A DNA stretch of 64,000 nt from Psilocybe azurescens (Eukaryota; Basidiomycota; Agaricomycetes; Agaricales; Agrocybaceae), in assembly GCA_023853785.1 (NCBI GenBank), contig JAJIRX010000830.1, forward strand, positions 24,537 to 88,536, given 5' to 3'. Of the stretch, positions 30,651 through 43,352 are shown piece by piece; position 1 is the stretch's first letter; every line of letters starts with the position of its first letter. Position numbers and translations under genes: made by a program. The notes beneath the pieces are model-generated. The model ran no database searches and was not told the DNA's origin. It saw nothing but the letters and a program-made list of their open reading frames with translations.

Positions 30651-32790
30651 TTACAAAAGCATGTCATCGTCTTCGTCATCAACTGCAGACTGTCCTTCGC
30701 TGTCGGGATCCCTGTCATCTTCGTCAACTTGCAGCCAGGTGTGATCAACAAAATCAAAAAAAGAAGGTGAAAAAGGACGACGAGGGAGAGTAATTCTGGT
30801 GGGGGTCACAGAGTGTACTCCAGTATCTGCCTGAACCGCGCTAGTCAAAGATTCAACACGGGAGCCGCGTCGATCAGCTGACGGGGCCGTTAAGCAATTA
30901 GTAGATTCATCATCATCAGAAGAATACCAAGCACCGGCAACATTGGCCGCGCCGACAGGAGACGTGAAAGAATTGGAAGGAATACTGGTACGCCGTGAAT
31001 AAGTGCTCAGGAGTGGTATATCATCCTCATCACTGTCCGTAGAATCCGACCACACACCGGCCGCTTCGGCAACCCCAACTAAACGTTCATTCCCCGGCTT
31101 CGCAGGCCTTGCGAGAGAAACATCGGCCATAGCTGGTGCATTTATGGAGGAGTTGGGTCCATCCGAAGCAAGATCATCGTCAGAAGAGATCGCCCATGTA
31201 GCAGCTAAAGTATTAGCATCGGTTGAATGTGGGTGTGCAGCTTCTTTGTTGTCAGATTCATCATCGGATGATTCCTCTAACCAGAGTGCAGCGGCCTGGG
31301 CAGCTAGGTATCGGGTTGTGTCAGCAACAGTTGTCTGACCCTCAGCATGAGGTTCAACAGCGTCATCACTGGAGACAGAGGATAGGTTCCACATTGCGGC
31401 AGCGTCTGCGGCCGTGCTCACGAATGTTAAATTCGGCGCCGACATTTCTGCAATTGGCACCGAAGTGAGTGGGGCAACCGGTCCCGACACTGAAGTGTTG
31501 ATGGATGCGGATGACAAATTGGCAAGATTTTCATGCGGGGAAACAGTTTCTGCTGAGCTCCAAGTAGTCGTTCTTACGTTGGGTAGTGGATCAAGGCAGT
31601 CGGGAATAGAACGGGTGTGGACGCTGTTTGGCGAGTCGGCTCCGATGGCCGACACTGCAACTGATTCCGCAGAAGATACATGATTGGTTGAAGAGTCTTG
31701 TCGACGGCGACGACCATCGGGTAGCGATTGTGAGTAGCCAGAGTGAGGAATTTCCCGAATATTGGGGTCTTCTGCGAGAGCCTTCAGGTCACTCGGGGTA
31801 AGTTCTGCTCCCCACGTCCATTTTTGAGAAGATATCGGAAGGGATAAAAGATCAGAAAATTGTTCAGCCGCATTCATCGCCATCCGCCTCGACCGACGCG
31901 TAATCAAAATGTTGTCAATGGTGTCAGGATATAACTTAGTGGTCGCTCGCCGGTACGGGCCCGTTGCCGATCGCGTGGCGGAATCTTCATCGCCCTGCGC
32001 AGGATCGCCCGTTTGTTGTTCTTTCAAGACAACCGCTTCATGTACTTGATGGAAACCGGCTGCCCGCCTCATGTTCAAATCGCTATCGGCATCGGCATGT
32101 ACGTGAGCGGCCTGCGCTGCGTTCGAAACGGCCATAAGGTCTTCGCGCAATTCTAGTGCTAGATTAAGATAACTTTTGCAGCGGTCGCAAGATGGCGACG
32201 GCACCGATGTAGGCGGGCGCGGCCCCAGCGTCTCGGTCACAATGTCTCGCAGTTGATAAGTTGCGTGAGTTCGAAGGGCATCTTTGATTATAAAGCTATT
32301 CAGCGTATATTTCATTGATACTTCATCGTCGCTATGCCACCAATCATTCAAGTAATTGTCGACTAGGCGAACTGGACTGTCTTTATCTACACCGGCATCC
32401 AATAAAGCTTGGAAATTGTCGGAGAATTTGACTGGATAATGTTCATACGGAATGTGAACTAGCGAAGCCGCTAACGACCGAACAATAATGGGAATCGTGA
32501 CCGAAAGGCCGAGTGCCGATGCCCGGCCAATAAAAGACAAGACCAATTCCTATATCGATGTCGGGTGAAAATAAATACCACAAGTTAAATTCATTACATA
32601 CGACCTCAGCGCACAGGAAGTGTTGTTTCCACTCCTGTTGGTCAATAGGTGACACGGCGATGACAAGAAGTGCTGCCCGAAATCTTGACTCAGCATAATA
32701 TACCAGTTCTTGTATGTCGGCGTGGATTGAATAGTGAGCGCCAGTCAAAGTAGTAAGTGGGTTGAACACTACAAATTCTTGGTTGGACAT
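30651..32790 (-). CDS. acidic protein with five AAxxAxxW..SSDD repeats, encoded behind the KDZ transposase
   Basis: Exon 1 begins ATG at 32790 (MSNQEFVVFNPLTT); an intron from GTATGT (about 32601) to TATAG (about 32553) joins in phase to a 630-codon second exon ending at 30651. The N-terminal third looks globular and contains CDRCKSYLNLALELREDL (a CxxC). The rest is Ser/Asp-rich and disordered. Five spaced copies of a motif, small residues then Trp then SSDD, occur at about 31412-31360, 31320-31250, 31220-31170, 31074-31020 and 30954-30900; examples are AAQAAALWLEESSDD and AANVAGAWYSSDD. The tail is also acidic. The gene starts 60 bp after the transposase stop, same strand. Family not recognised. 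The repeated Trp/acidic motif suggests a multivalent docking segment. Confidence 0.7.
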
Positions 32791-32850
32791 GATCGATTGA
32801 GTTCAAGATGAGTGTGAATAGATAATCGATCACAATATAAAATTACATAA

Positions 32851-35800
32851 TCAAATGAATGGAGACACATAACGTTTGCAACTATTTTTAAACGCAAGAT
32901 CGGCACCGACCGCATACTTGTGCCACATTCGACTTTGCCGAAAAGCGTAGGCTTTCGGGCCCGAATTGATATTTGCCGTGTCCGATACTTTTGCCCACTC
33001 TTCTCGGCGATGAATGAAATATCGGACAGTCCATAACATTTCATACTCGACTAAGACAATTTCTTCATTCCACCTATTTTTTGTGCCCGAGCGCGCAGCC
33101 AGTGGACGCGGTTGACTGTAAAAAAGTTTGTCATTATCGGTATATTGCAGAAACGAACATTCGATTTACATTCATTTTGAAATCGTTGTTGAGCGTCGGG
33201 CCCGTTCAAACGATCGGTATCGGCAGCGGCCCCACTGTTATTTAGCAAATGCCAACGACCAGTCATCCATATCCATGGCAATTCAATTTTGGATGAACCG
33301 GGCACATTGGGCTTCCAAATAGCGGTGCTTGGCTTCAGATCGTTACATGTGAGCTCCCGAAATATGTTGAGGAACTCATGTTCGCATTTAAGGGCGATGA
33401 GTCGGGACCGACATGCCGAGTATATACGAGCGTGTAGGATTTTAGCATGATTCAGTGATTTCACTTTTTCTGACCATCATTCCGAATGCTTGTACGGTTT
33501 CCGGTGCGGACAACGTAGCGATATAGAAATGAGATGTCGGCCACAATATCCCGAATACGCCTGATATTGTTTCGAGCTTGATTTTTCCTTAATTCTAGTT
33601 CTGCACTGGCGAACCTTTGGGGAACATTGAAATTGGAAGGAAGAGACAGTGTTTGCCGTTCGGGAAATATGGTAGTTGAAGTCGATTCTGTACGGCTGTC
33701 CGCAGTAGGCCGCTCACTTGCATCGGGCCCGTGTCGGCCATCTTGATCGTCATCATCGAATTCGGCCTCATCTTGGAAATTTACCAGGTCAAAGCTACGC
33801 GCAATATCGGGCACTTTGGCCGCTTGCTGCAACTGTTTAATCTGCCCAAACATTGAGGTAAGTACTTGGCGCAGTTGACTGACTACCTGACGGTCTTGTT
33901 CCAGTGGTGCTGTCCCAAGCCGACGAACTTTGTCTTGTAATTCTAATCTAATTCAAAAATCAGTGTCGGGTATCAATGCCATTTTACATACAACACACTG
34001 TTTTTCTTCGACTTGTAAAGTAAATCGTAGCCAGGTATTCAGCGGACAATCAGTGTCGGTGTCGGTGCCGGTGTCGGTGACTGGCTCATCGGTCAACGAA
34101 TGCGGCATTCGGGCACCATAGATATCCATGCGCTTAATGTCGACAGGGCGCATTGCTTCGACACTTTGAATTTCGTCTTCCCATTCATTAAGTATTGACG
34201 GATCAATGTCTCCAGATAGTTCTATGAAATAAGAGTTGGCCTGGCCGACCATAATAATTGCATCTGCATATCTGATGCAAAGAACTTGCGTAATTCCGAG
34301 CATTTTTTGTAGTTGGAATCCGCAGTGTGGTCGTCGAGTACTTCTTCCCTGTGCGCCAGACTTGCTGTCCGGACCGAAGATGAAATTGCGTTTAGGTTTG
34401 ACCACAGTGATTCAAGAATTTGGCCTGCGACTATTGCAGCACCAGGAACAAAAGTTGTTGCATAGCGAAAGAAACAAACATCCTTGTGGCCATGAACATG
34501 GAATAAGTCAATAGCCTGGTCAATATTTAGGCCAGCTGGGATCATATGACCGATTCGGTCAAAAAGATACACAATCCATGTGCAGACGATGTCGTATATG
34601 AGAAGTAACCCTTGTTCAGGTTCAACATGAGTTGACTTGATAGCCTGCAGTAACGCATAATCAATATTCTTTTGCTGCTCCCCCCTGAACAGGTCGGCCA
34701 ATGTATTGGGTGCAAAGCACCCATGACGAGCACATGCAAAGGCCACCTTGCCTGTCCTGTCACATGCTTTTGTCGACAGTAATGCGTTCATAATGGCTTT
34801 GAATGTATTTTCACAAGGTGCTTTCTGCAGGGTATCGGTCAGTCACATTGTCTCGGCCAAAGATCGGCCCCAAAACCGACATACTGTTAATCGGTCGACG
34901 GCAGATTCTAAGAAAGCTTGATAATGATCACGGTTGGGGGCCATGCCGGCCCCATCAATCAACCAGACGTCGTCATTACATTTTTGCCGAACATGGTCGG
35001 CTTTGAAATTGCCATCGGTGACAAAAATACGTTTGTATACAGATCTGTACTAAAATATGGTTATATCTGAATTCCTATATTTGTGAATTACACTAACCGA
35101 TTGGGATCGTTCTTCCAATCATCGGGCAAGTTTATACCAGGTTGAGGGCAGGTCGGGCAATACAGAGATAATGAGCCAGCTGGTGGGTTGCGAGGATCTT
35201 CTTGTTTGTGTCCATAGCCGGCCCATCGTAATTTTTTAGCCATCGCCAAAGACGTGACATTCGGCGGAATTCATGATATAAATTCACAATGTCGGCCCGC
35301 CCGATCGGCATTGTCATTCTTCGGATAAGAACGTAGAATTGGTAGGCCGATGCTTTCAGCTCCAGATTGAATAAGCGAAATTGATCCATTAGCTGTACGG
35401 AGAAGAGAGTCTGTATCCTTGTAAAGCTGGCTGGGAGAAGACGGCAGGAAACCAAATCCAATGGGACCGAGTGTTCACCTCGGCAATGACAAGTTACCAT
35501 GGCCATGTAATGAATACCATTAGTGTGAAGAATTCTTACATATGTGTTGTTTAAACCATCGGCTGATGGGACATTTGGCTGTACCCAGGGATTGTTGAAT
35601 TCATTTTGATGCTGAGCGTTATCGGCCCCACTGACCGACTCTTCTTCGGCCAAATTACCTTCATCCATGTCCGTTTCTAAATAAGGGCCGAAATCTTCAA
35701 CATCGGCCTCGGGATCGTCGCCGTCCAAATCGTCGGCCGTATGTTCTTCGACATAATCCTGACCGTCTTCGTGAAAACTTTTGTAGCACTGATTCAGAAA

Positions 35801-36669
35801 AAGAAAAGCTTTTTCATCGCCGCGTTGATCCGAACCCCAGTCTGTTGCCCCTGTAGGATTTGAATTATCATGGTCGAATGGGTGGGAGGCCGACATATCG
35901 GCGAACGTTTTTGTCTAGTCGGCCCCGATTCGGTTGCAGCCTGCATCGTATTTAGTTTTTCCTGTTCCCGTCTGTCTGGATGTCGCTGTAACGATTCCAA
36001 GTGATTGATTTGAAATTGGAGGGAGTCGCATATCGCTAGGCCAGAACGGTGTGGAACCAACACATAGCAGCCAACTTCCCATAACTCAGCTCTGCGGAAG
36101 TGGGTTTCCGCCCAGCATTCAATTCTATGAAAAGGAGCAGACTGGTGGGAATGTCTCATGCATTTCGCGACAGACAGGTTCTGAAAGTGTACAATCAATA
36201 CATCTCCATATCGCCCAGAAGCCAGCTGAACAGGATCGGCAATGTTGCTTGTCCGCCGGCCAAGATTCTCGCACCAGTGATGCTTGCAGTAAGTCTTCTA
36301 TTCTGTCGACCCATTCTCTCATGTATTCTTTTGGGTCTGAGAAAGCACTGTATCAGCATTTATCTAACCAATTTGATAATCAGTTACCTTCGTTTTTCTG
36401 CGGCGGGGCATATTCAAAAGGTCGGGAATGCTTCCACCGTCAGTGTATATATTTTGATTCACTGATTGATCCCTGAGATCTGCCGGGTCATTTGACATAC
36501 TATTCTCTGTTATGGTGGAAACTAGAGGGACAAAAATTCTTCTTTGAGCTCTGGGACCACTGAAGACATCGGAGAGATGGGTAACGGCCTGAGAGGCTTC
36601 AACACTTCCTTGAACCAGATGTTTTGACTTTCTTTGCCTTTTATTCGCTGGGCCGCTTGAAGAGTTCAT
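32851..36669 (-). pseudogene. KDZ transposase with cysteine cluster, frameshifted
   Basis: Start chosen at 36669 (MNSSSGPANKRQRK), the usual short basic N-terminus. Next: RRRKTK, an intron, YMREWVDRIEDLLQ, the CxC cluster (CRSC..WRCIDC..PVCREC and HxxHQSAPFHRIECW), THFRRAELWEVGCYVLVPH, NTYVRILHTNGIH, RLLPASFTRIQTLFSVQ, LELKASAYQFYVLIRRMT, LYHEFRRMSRLWRW, CPTCPQPGINLPDDW, VTDGNFKADHVRQK, then CARHGCFAPN.LADLFRGEQQKNIDYAL, IYDIVC, LFHVHGHKD.CFFRYAT, ILESLWSNLN, LAHREEVLDDH, and a C-terminal coiled and RxR-rich part (RNNIRRIRDIVADISFLYRYVVR, EMLWTVRYFIHRREEW). These are the KDZ signatures with the RNase H-like catalytic region. One-base shifts lie near 36165, 35915, 35215, 34330 and 33070, several in A runs. 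Confidence 0.93.
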
Positions 36670-36854
36670 GGTGTGAAGATGAGAGTCATATATACATCGC
36701 TTTAGCATGTAGCTGAGTACGAAATAATGCACATGAGGGTTCCATGAGGCGTGCAGGCAAAGATCTCACCGTGCCAATGCTTCTTAATTCATGACCACCC
36801 CCATCACCGTTTTATTTTCCATTCTTCCGTTTCCAATCATATTTCACAAACGAC
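36670..36854. promoter_or_regulatory. shared promoter region of two divergent genes in the KDZ element
   Basis: 185 bp lie between the transposase start (minus) and the earliest ATG of the plus-strand gene. A TATATA (36692-36697) faces the transposase. No CGG-N2-CCG site lies in it. Confidence 0.4.
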
Positions 36855-38939
36855 ATGGCTACCGCAATCACATTGCAAAGCAAAAACGCAGACCAAAGAT
36901 GTTCAATTCAGAAGAACTCCAACAAATTCTACCTTTCAAAGAATCCTTTGTAAATGCCCGGACAGTCAAAGAACGTCTCTCCATCTTGACAAATCGCATA
37001 TTGGTGGCAATATTTAATTACTGGGACAGCCAGGGAAAAAGGGCAACGGATGACCTTGAGAGTCGCCGTTGGACACAGGTATGGATATATAAACTCATTC
37101 CGCATCTTTCTGAATATGGTTCAGGCAGTCATCACCTGGTGCTCGAATAATTGGAGGGCAGACAGAGGAATTGCTCGCAAGTCCAACCATTTTCGACCAA
37201 AGAGACCTGACGTCCTCTGGCATAATCATCAGGCGATGGTTTGGGCAGAAATTGCCAATATCATGGGGATCGAAAAAGCGTCCGCCGACACATTTGGTTG
37301 GTTCAGATATCGGACAGCGGCGATAAAGAACATTTGGACACGCATGACTGAGGGTGAACGCAAGGCTATTGACAATGAGGTAGACATGTGCGCAATGAAA
37401 GGGTACAATGAACACACACAAGCAAGGTCAGTAAGTCGGCACCGATTCCATGACATATCCTAACTGCATTTAAGTCTGGCGAAGAAATATCACGTCAAGA
37501 GGATTGATCAATCAATGAAAGATCAGTATAATGAGATGGGGATGACGAGTGTGATTTTTGTCTGCTTTCCACTGCCTGACGGCAAGATAGCAGTCGATGG
37601 GTACGTGAATGACCGACTACCATCATATAGAAATCGGGCCGCATACCTTCGGCCGAGATTATCTCGGGGCCGACGACTGTTTGCGGCCGGTATATATCGA
37701 TCTAGTACGCAGACAACGACTGACGTAGTTTTAGGTACGAGCAAATTCGCGAACTTGATGAATGTCCCGGCCCAATCGTTCATGAGTATATATAAGGCCG
37801 ACATCGACCGGATGAAACAAAATATATTGGATTATATGACCGGGTTGCAAAATCTCAAGAAAAACGGACACTTAGCGTTCACAGTCAACAGAACTCCGAC
37901 TAAGAAACCAATATTCACATTTGGCAACACAACCAGTGGTTTCCCAATCATACCTATTCCCTTGCCAGACAAAAATTGGACCAAAAGTGATTTGGAAGAT
38001 GTCTTTAGCTTATATGTGAAGAATCATTACAGTGAGTACCATCAGCGATATACCGGGCCCGACACATATGACTGTTTGGTAGGACTCGCTACCGGCGGCA
38101 TAACGGACAAGGTGCCGTACACCGAGATCGGAAAGAATCAGCAAACTTTTATCCCCTCAAAATATCTGCCGTTAAACATGAAGTTCGCAAATCCCAGAAA
38201 TCTTCATAAAGAAGATATACAAGCATTTTTGCACATTTAGTGCACCGGCAGCAAATATATCAACCACAGGACACATTTAGGTTCCGTTGCATTAAGCATA
38301 AACATGGGCCGGTGCCGACAAGATATCCAGATGACCAGCCGGTGGCCAACCGGGCCCGACGTAAACCGGGTCATAAGGATGGAAACGGAGGAAAACATAA
38401 AGAACGACTTCCTATCGAAGAAATTGACTCCACAGTATCGGTCCTTCCATCCACAGATCAATCCTCAACGACACCGGCCCCCGACCGATCACGGGGCCGA
38501 GCTGACACAACAAAATCACCAACATCCGGAATGGGAAAATGTCGCCATCAACAGACAAGCCACGACATCCACTATCAGTCAGCGCTTGGTATATGTCACT
38601 CAAGATGTCATGGAGCGCATGTATCCTGCTGGCATGGAATACCCACTACCGGTCAATGGTCCAGCCGACGGTATGCCTATGTATTTGGTTGATTCCACTG
38701 AATATGCAGGATATTGTGCAACACAAAGTGAAGGGAATCATCATATCGTAGCCCAAGGTTTACATCATATTTCGGATTCTCAAATTGATTCTACCTTACT
38801 GGGTGCCACCATGCCAACACCAAGGGCAACACCTATGCCAGGGCCAACTGTTTGCTATACACAATCCCCAAATACCAGTGTTGTGCCAAGTAGTTTGAAG
38901 AAAGTAAAACAAAAAAAAGGTTACATTCAATGGTATTGA
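36855..38939 (+). CDS. KDZ-element cargo gene of unknown function, divergent from the transposase
   Basis: Start is either 36855 (MATAITLQSK, which needs a one-base shift near 36897) or 36899 (MFNSEELQQILPF). Exon 1 ends at 37078; intron 37079-37124; exon 2 (AVITWCSNNWRADRG..., HNHQAMVWAEIANIMGIEKA..) to 37426; intron 37427-37474 with branch site CTAAC; then exon 3. Exon 3 holds MGMTSVIFVCFPLPDGKIAVDGY, AFTVNRTPTKKPIFTF, PIIPIPLPDKNWTKSDLEDVFSLYVKNHY, FIPSKYLPLN and, after a one-base loss in a T run near 38229, VHRQQIYQPQDTFRF. A disordered tail ends at 38939 after another frame change near 38350. No catalytic motif is recognised. I believe similar proteins accompany KDZ transposases in mushrooms, but this is from memory of motifs only. 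Confidence 0.6.
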
Positions 38940-39132
38940 AATAGCCTCTGCAGTGATATCAGCTCCAAAGTCACTGCGAAGGAGCGCTTCGGAATAAATG
39001 ACCAGCCCCAAACCAAGTCTTCCACCGAGGACCAAACAAAGTCAATAGTTATCGAGAATGAGACTATTATACTACAATAAAAAAAATATATACATGTGTC
39101 CCCAACATGCTATAGAGCTTAAGACTACATTA

Positions 39133-42030
39133 TCAAAGACGAGCCTTTTTATTTTTTCCCGCGGTGGCTGAACTCTGAGCGCGTGGACGTTTGCCCGAAT
39201 GCCCCGGAGTGGGGCTGCGCGACATTGTTCTTGAAGGGCTGGGAGATGCAAGACGAGGCGAACGACGAAGGTCAGCAATATCTCGGTCATGTACGAGTGG
39301 TGGAGCAAGAAGAGAGGCCGACGGAATAACAAGCAGAGATGACGGGGCCGGTTGAGGAATGTCAGAGCCGAGTGTATGCGGCCCCGAGGTCGGCGACGTG
39401 ACCTGAGTCGGATTAACGGTGGTCGAGCAAGAAGAATCCAACGCGGGGCTGGGGTGAGAAATGAAAGAGTCGGTATCGTTCGGCCCCGATGTTAACAACG
39501 TACGAAGAATCGGCTCAGCGGCAACCGATTTGGTCGGGTCCGACACGGGGTTGTGCTGTTCAGATACAATGATGTCTAAAATATTTGCCCCCGACGTTGA
39601 TGATTCACCGGGAACTGTTTTGTGGCCGATGGTATTCGGCCCCCGACGTGAGCGGCGGGGGGAAAAAGTAGGCTGTGCGGCAGTCAATCCAGTTGGGTCT
39701 GAGACGCCCGTCGGTTTGTTGAGAAGCAACGGGGCCGATATTGGTCAGCCCGAAGTTGACGATTCACCTGGATTTTTTTTTTGCAGCGACTGAATCGATG
39801 GAGTCCAATGCGATTTCGCTCGGCCCCGATGGCTGCGAAGCAACATTCTTCTCCTCTGACCGACCATCTACGTTTTCCGATAGCGGGGTACAACTTGGAA
39901 GAAGTGGTTTCTGCTGGCGGTTGTGCTGATTGCACAGATATTGGGATGGGTTCCATAGGGGTGCCATCAACAATCATTATGGTGCTATAAGAAGCCTGCT
40001 CCTGTGAGTTATTCGGTGTTGGAGGAATTAATTGGATAGATGGTACAATGGTTGAACGAACCGACGAAAGGTCTAACTGCTGTCCTTTGGCCGCATCGTG
40101 TTCTGACCAAATAGTTTCGGTGCCAACTGGGGCAGCAGCCCCTCAGCAGAATTCGGGGCCGCGTACATCGGGTTCGTGACGTCGTCCGGAGTTGTTGGTA
40201 TCGGGGCCGATGATTGATAGTCAACTACTTGGCCGGTCGCCGAATTATCCATAAACGGCACCGACTGTTGAGTAGTCGGCCCCGACCGAAGGCGTTCCTT
40301 CAGTTCAGTTTGAATTTCTTCGTCGACCTGCATTTCTACTGTCAGCCCATACGGCCGAGCGATCGCTTGACCTCCCACAGGAAGTAAGGTGCCTTGAATG
40401 GAACGTAAGACTTGCATAATGTCCAAATACCTGTCCTCGAAGTGTGTCAATTTCTCGAAGACATTGTCGATCTTCCTCTCCAGCTGAGTAACACGATCGC
40501 CGAGTTTAGCATTCGGCCCATGAGCTGCAGATTGCTCCATTTGGGCGCAGGCCTCGTTGCAGTCGTATACCATCAACAAGGCAGTGGACGCAGTGGTTGT
40601 CGCAGTGACCACTTTAGAGGTCAGAGCGTCAACACGAGCTACAAGGTCTTCATCATCATTATCTTCGCCCATAGCTTGAAGAAAATTTAAGGTCGATATC
40701 TATTTTTTAAAGTAATGTACACACCACGATGTTTCCCTTTTTCCAATGTTGAAAATCGCGGTGCACAATCTTCGTCGGTCACGGCCGACTCAACATTCAA
40801 CGGCCGACCGGACGTTCCAGCAGGCTGATGTTGCTCTGTAGATTTGGGCAGACGCCGACGTCGAGGTTTTCGACGTATGACCGTTGGTACTTCGCCGTCA
40901 TTATCACCATCACGCTTGTCGATGGCTGACTGATCTTCACGAGCTCGCATAACGGCTGGTGGATGTTTCATCCGCTGATTCCTCGATCTTGATCGGCTGC
41001 GTATCGCATTCGATACACCACCGGGCCCGAGACTGCATTTCACCTTCTGCCGGCTACATCGATAACACGCTCCTCGGCCACGGGCCCGGTCATAACAGTC
41101 TGCCTGTGCTTTGATGCATCGGTCGCATGATTCCCTGTTCAATCGGCCCTGTTCAGGCTGCGGCCGAACCTTTTCATCTTCTTCGTGACCCGCACTATCG
41201 ATGGGTGAAATTTCACGTTCAGAATTACTTTCTGAACTGGATTTCTGTCCTCGGTACGACATGTCATCCGCCGCACCACGTCGGCCCTGAGTGAACACCT
41301 GGCGGCCATGATCTCGAGGCACTCTCAGTACCGGTATAACACCTTTCGGAAAGACAAATGGTTGAAGTTCGGGGGTGGATGGCACCTCGGGAATCTTTTC
41401 TGGATGAATCTGTACGTTCTGTGGTGATAGTGTTCGGGCGGGCGGCGACTGACGCAGTGAATCGACTACGTCCTGCTGGAGTGACGGTGATCTAGTCCTT
41501 GACGACGGACGCCGAGAATGAGCCATACGTTCCTCAGCTCCTCCAGAACGCATCGTTAATTCAGAGTTGTTCGCTTTCCCATACTGTATAGTGGGTAAAT
41601 GCAATTTTTCCGACGGAAGCTCTTTTTCTTTGCTACTTAAGAGTGGCCGTGGGATCGGGGCCGATATCGTATTATCGAAGGTCGCCATGTTACGAAGATG
41701 TTGCTGTAGAAAATCTTCTGTACGACCAACCTGTTTGACCTCTTTCCAAGCTTTCAAAAACCCCCAAAAAAACAATGGAATGTCAAAAATCGGCCGCAAA
41801 TGTGCGATCTCGGCGCCGGTCATTCCTTGGAGGACGAATATTTCATGCTGCAAAATTCATTGCTATCTTAAAATATGTATGATATTCTCATTACTCACCA
41901 ACTTTCCCTTCATTTCCTTAATTTTCGATGAAACGGTTCCGCTGGCCAATCCGCTGCGGACATAATTATCTAAATTGCGAAGAGTTTGCTCGAGCTCGGT
42001 CGCAGATGGAATAACAATGCCATTGGACAT
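39133..42030 (-). CDS. Zn2Cys6-cluster protein with coiled coil, KDZ-element cargo
   Basis: Exon 1 42030-41899 (MSNGIVIPSATELEQTLRNLDNYVRSGLASG...), intron 41898-41848 (GTGAGT...TTTGCAG), exon 2 41847-40735, intron 40734-40675, exon 3 from 40674. Exon 2 encodes a helical segment (HEIFVLQGMTGAEIAHLRPIF...), a basic Ser/Pro-rich linker, then a cysteine array around 41131-41037. Its spacing, CX2CX6CX9CX2CX6C, is that of Gal4-type Zn(II)2Cys6 DNA-binding domains, with basic flanks. Exon 3 has a coiled coil (LVARVDALTSKVV, RVTQLERKIDNVFEKLTHFEDRY) and a long disordered Pro/Ser/Thr region to a stop near 39133. One frame change lies near 40085. The coiled coil suggests a dimer, as expected for recognition of inverted CGG triplets. 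Function inferred: element-encoded DNA-binding protein. Confidence 0.7.
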
Positions 42031-42255
42031 GGTTGTTGTGGTTTTCTGAAATTTGTAGTAGAAGTTGATGCTCGGGGGCGAGTCGGCTGAGGACTAAAGA
42101 AGGAGACTGGTAAAGATAATATAAATGTCCGTTGGATTCGAAATCAACACACACGTGATCTAAACAGTGACAAACAATACACGAACTCGGGCGCGACGTT
42201 ATCTGCGGCAATCTTTCCAAACATATCGTATTCTGATCCCCCGAAAACAGAACAT
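42031..42255. promoter_or_regulatory. shared promoter region of the second divergent gene pair in the KDZ element
   Basis: 225 bp between the Zn2Cys6 gene (minus) and the plus-strand gene at 42256. No perfect CGG-N2-CCG site, only near matches (for example CTCGGGCGCGA at 42185). Confidence 0.35.
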
Positions 42256-43196
42256 ATGGAGCCTGTTATACAAGATACAATCTCCAACCTCGCGGAATCG
42301 ACGCTACCTGACACCACCCATAGTACATCTGTTGGACCACTTCATGGGTACCGCTTAAATGGCCAACCGCCCGGTGCTGTAGAGGCTCCCGCAACCTGCG
42401 AAAGAGGTGACATTCGGCCTCAGCCGACTATCAGCCTGCCTGTTGGTTTTACCTCATTGCCCGGGCCCGATGGCAACACGATTTACGTTCCAGAATTCTT
42501 AGTTTCCACTGCACACAAAGAATTCACCGTGGCGCGGCAAAGAGCAGAGCTTCAACTTGAAAAAAAGTCAAGGTGGTGTAAGTTTTTTCATTTTTCTAAT
42601 TTGGACGATAGGAGAAATGTAGGGTATATGTAGATCGGTGCCCATAGTAGTCCTGTGTCGTTGCCGGCCGTTAGATCGGAGCCGATTACAATCGGTCTCG
42701 TCGGTGTCGGTTACATTCAGCGGGGCCGACAATTTTCCCATGTTGATTTAATCGGCTTCATATCTCGGGGCCGGTTTTATTTAAACCACAATATTTGCGG
42801 GTAATGTTTTACATTCAAATCTGTACCCTGTTCAACATCCGAGCTACTTTCTCTGTCTTTCACTGTTCATTGTTCCTTTTGCTCACTCATTTTACAGTCT
42901 CAAAATAGCACTGGACGAAATTTTGTCATTCTTGGAAATAGGGTGTTGGTCCCAGCCGACCCGGTAAGCTGAAATGTAGTACGAGGCAAATAGCAATTAA
43001 TATAAATTTTTAGCATTTAACCGAACGTGAACTCCTTCAGATAGATACTGAGGTCCATTATCTCTGCCACACACTTGGCATATCCTACAAGGACGCCAGC
43101 CACCGGCTTTACATCTCCGAGTGGGAGAAGCTTAAGGCAAATGACTCAGCCAAAAGATATTTATGGAGCTTGATAAGCAAAGTTCTCGAGCTATAG
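42256..43196 (+). CDS. short KDZ-element cargo gene of unknown function
   Basis: Exon 1 from ATG 42256 (MEPVIQDTISNLAESTL...) carries a PTISLPVGFTSLPGPDGNTIYVPEFLVSTAHKEF segment and a helical end (ARQRAELQLEKKS). A long intron-like stretch (42580-42897) holds five CGG-N2-CCG sites. A middle exon (42898 to about 42961: NFVILGNRVLVPADP) splices by GTAAGC...TTTTTAG to the last exon, HLTERELLQIDTEVHYLCHTLGISYKDASHRLYISEWEKLK, stop at 43194-43196. The phase between exons 1 and 2 does not fit without a one-base change, possibly in the seven-A run at 42560. No domain recognised; small, soluble, probably helical. Confidence 0.55.
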
Positions 43197-43352
43197 AGAA
43201 ATTTGACCACAAATTAATGGCTCTCTCAACCGATCTTTCGGCTGACCAGCCGCATATGGTGGAATGATTTGTAGTTCTTATGATTTATCTACACCATATG
43301 TACACCATAATAAATATAAATGCACATTTGTTTGTATATTTTAATACAAAAC

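Noticed and set aside
31003..31683. Plus-strand open frames inside the acidic repeat gene
   Set aside because: Antisense shadows of the long minus-strand exon.
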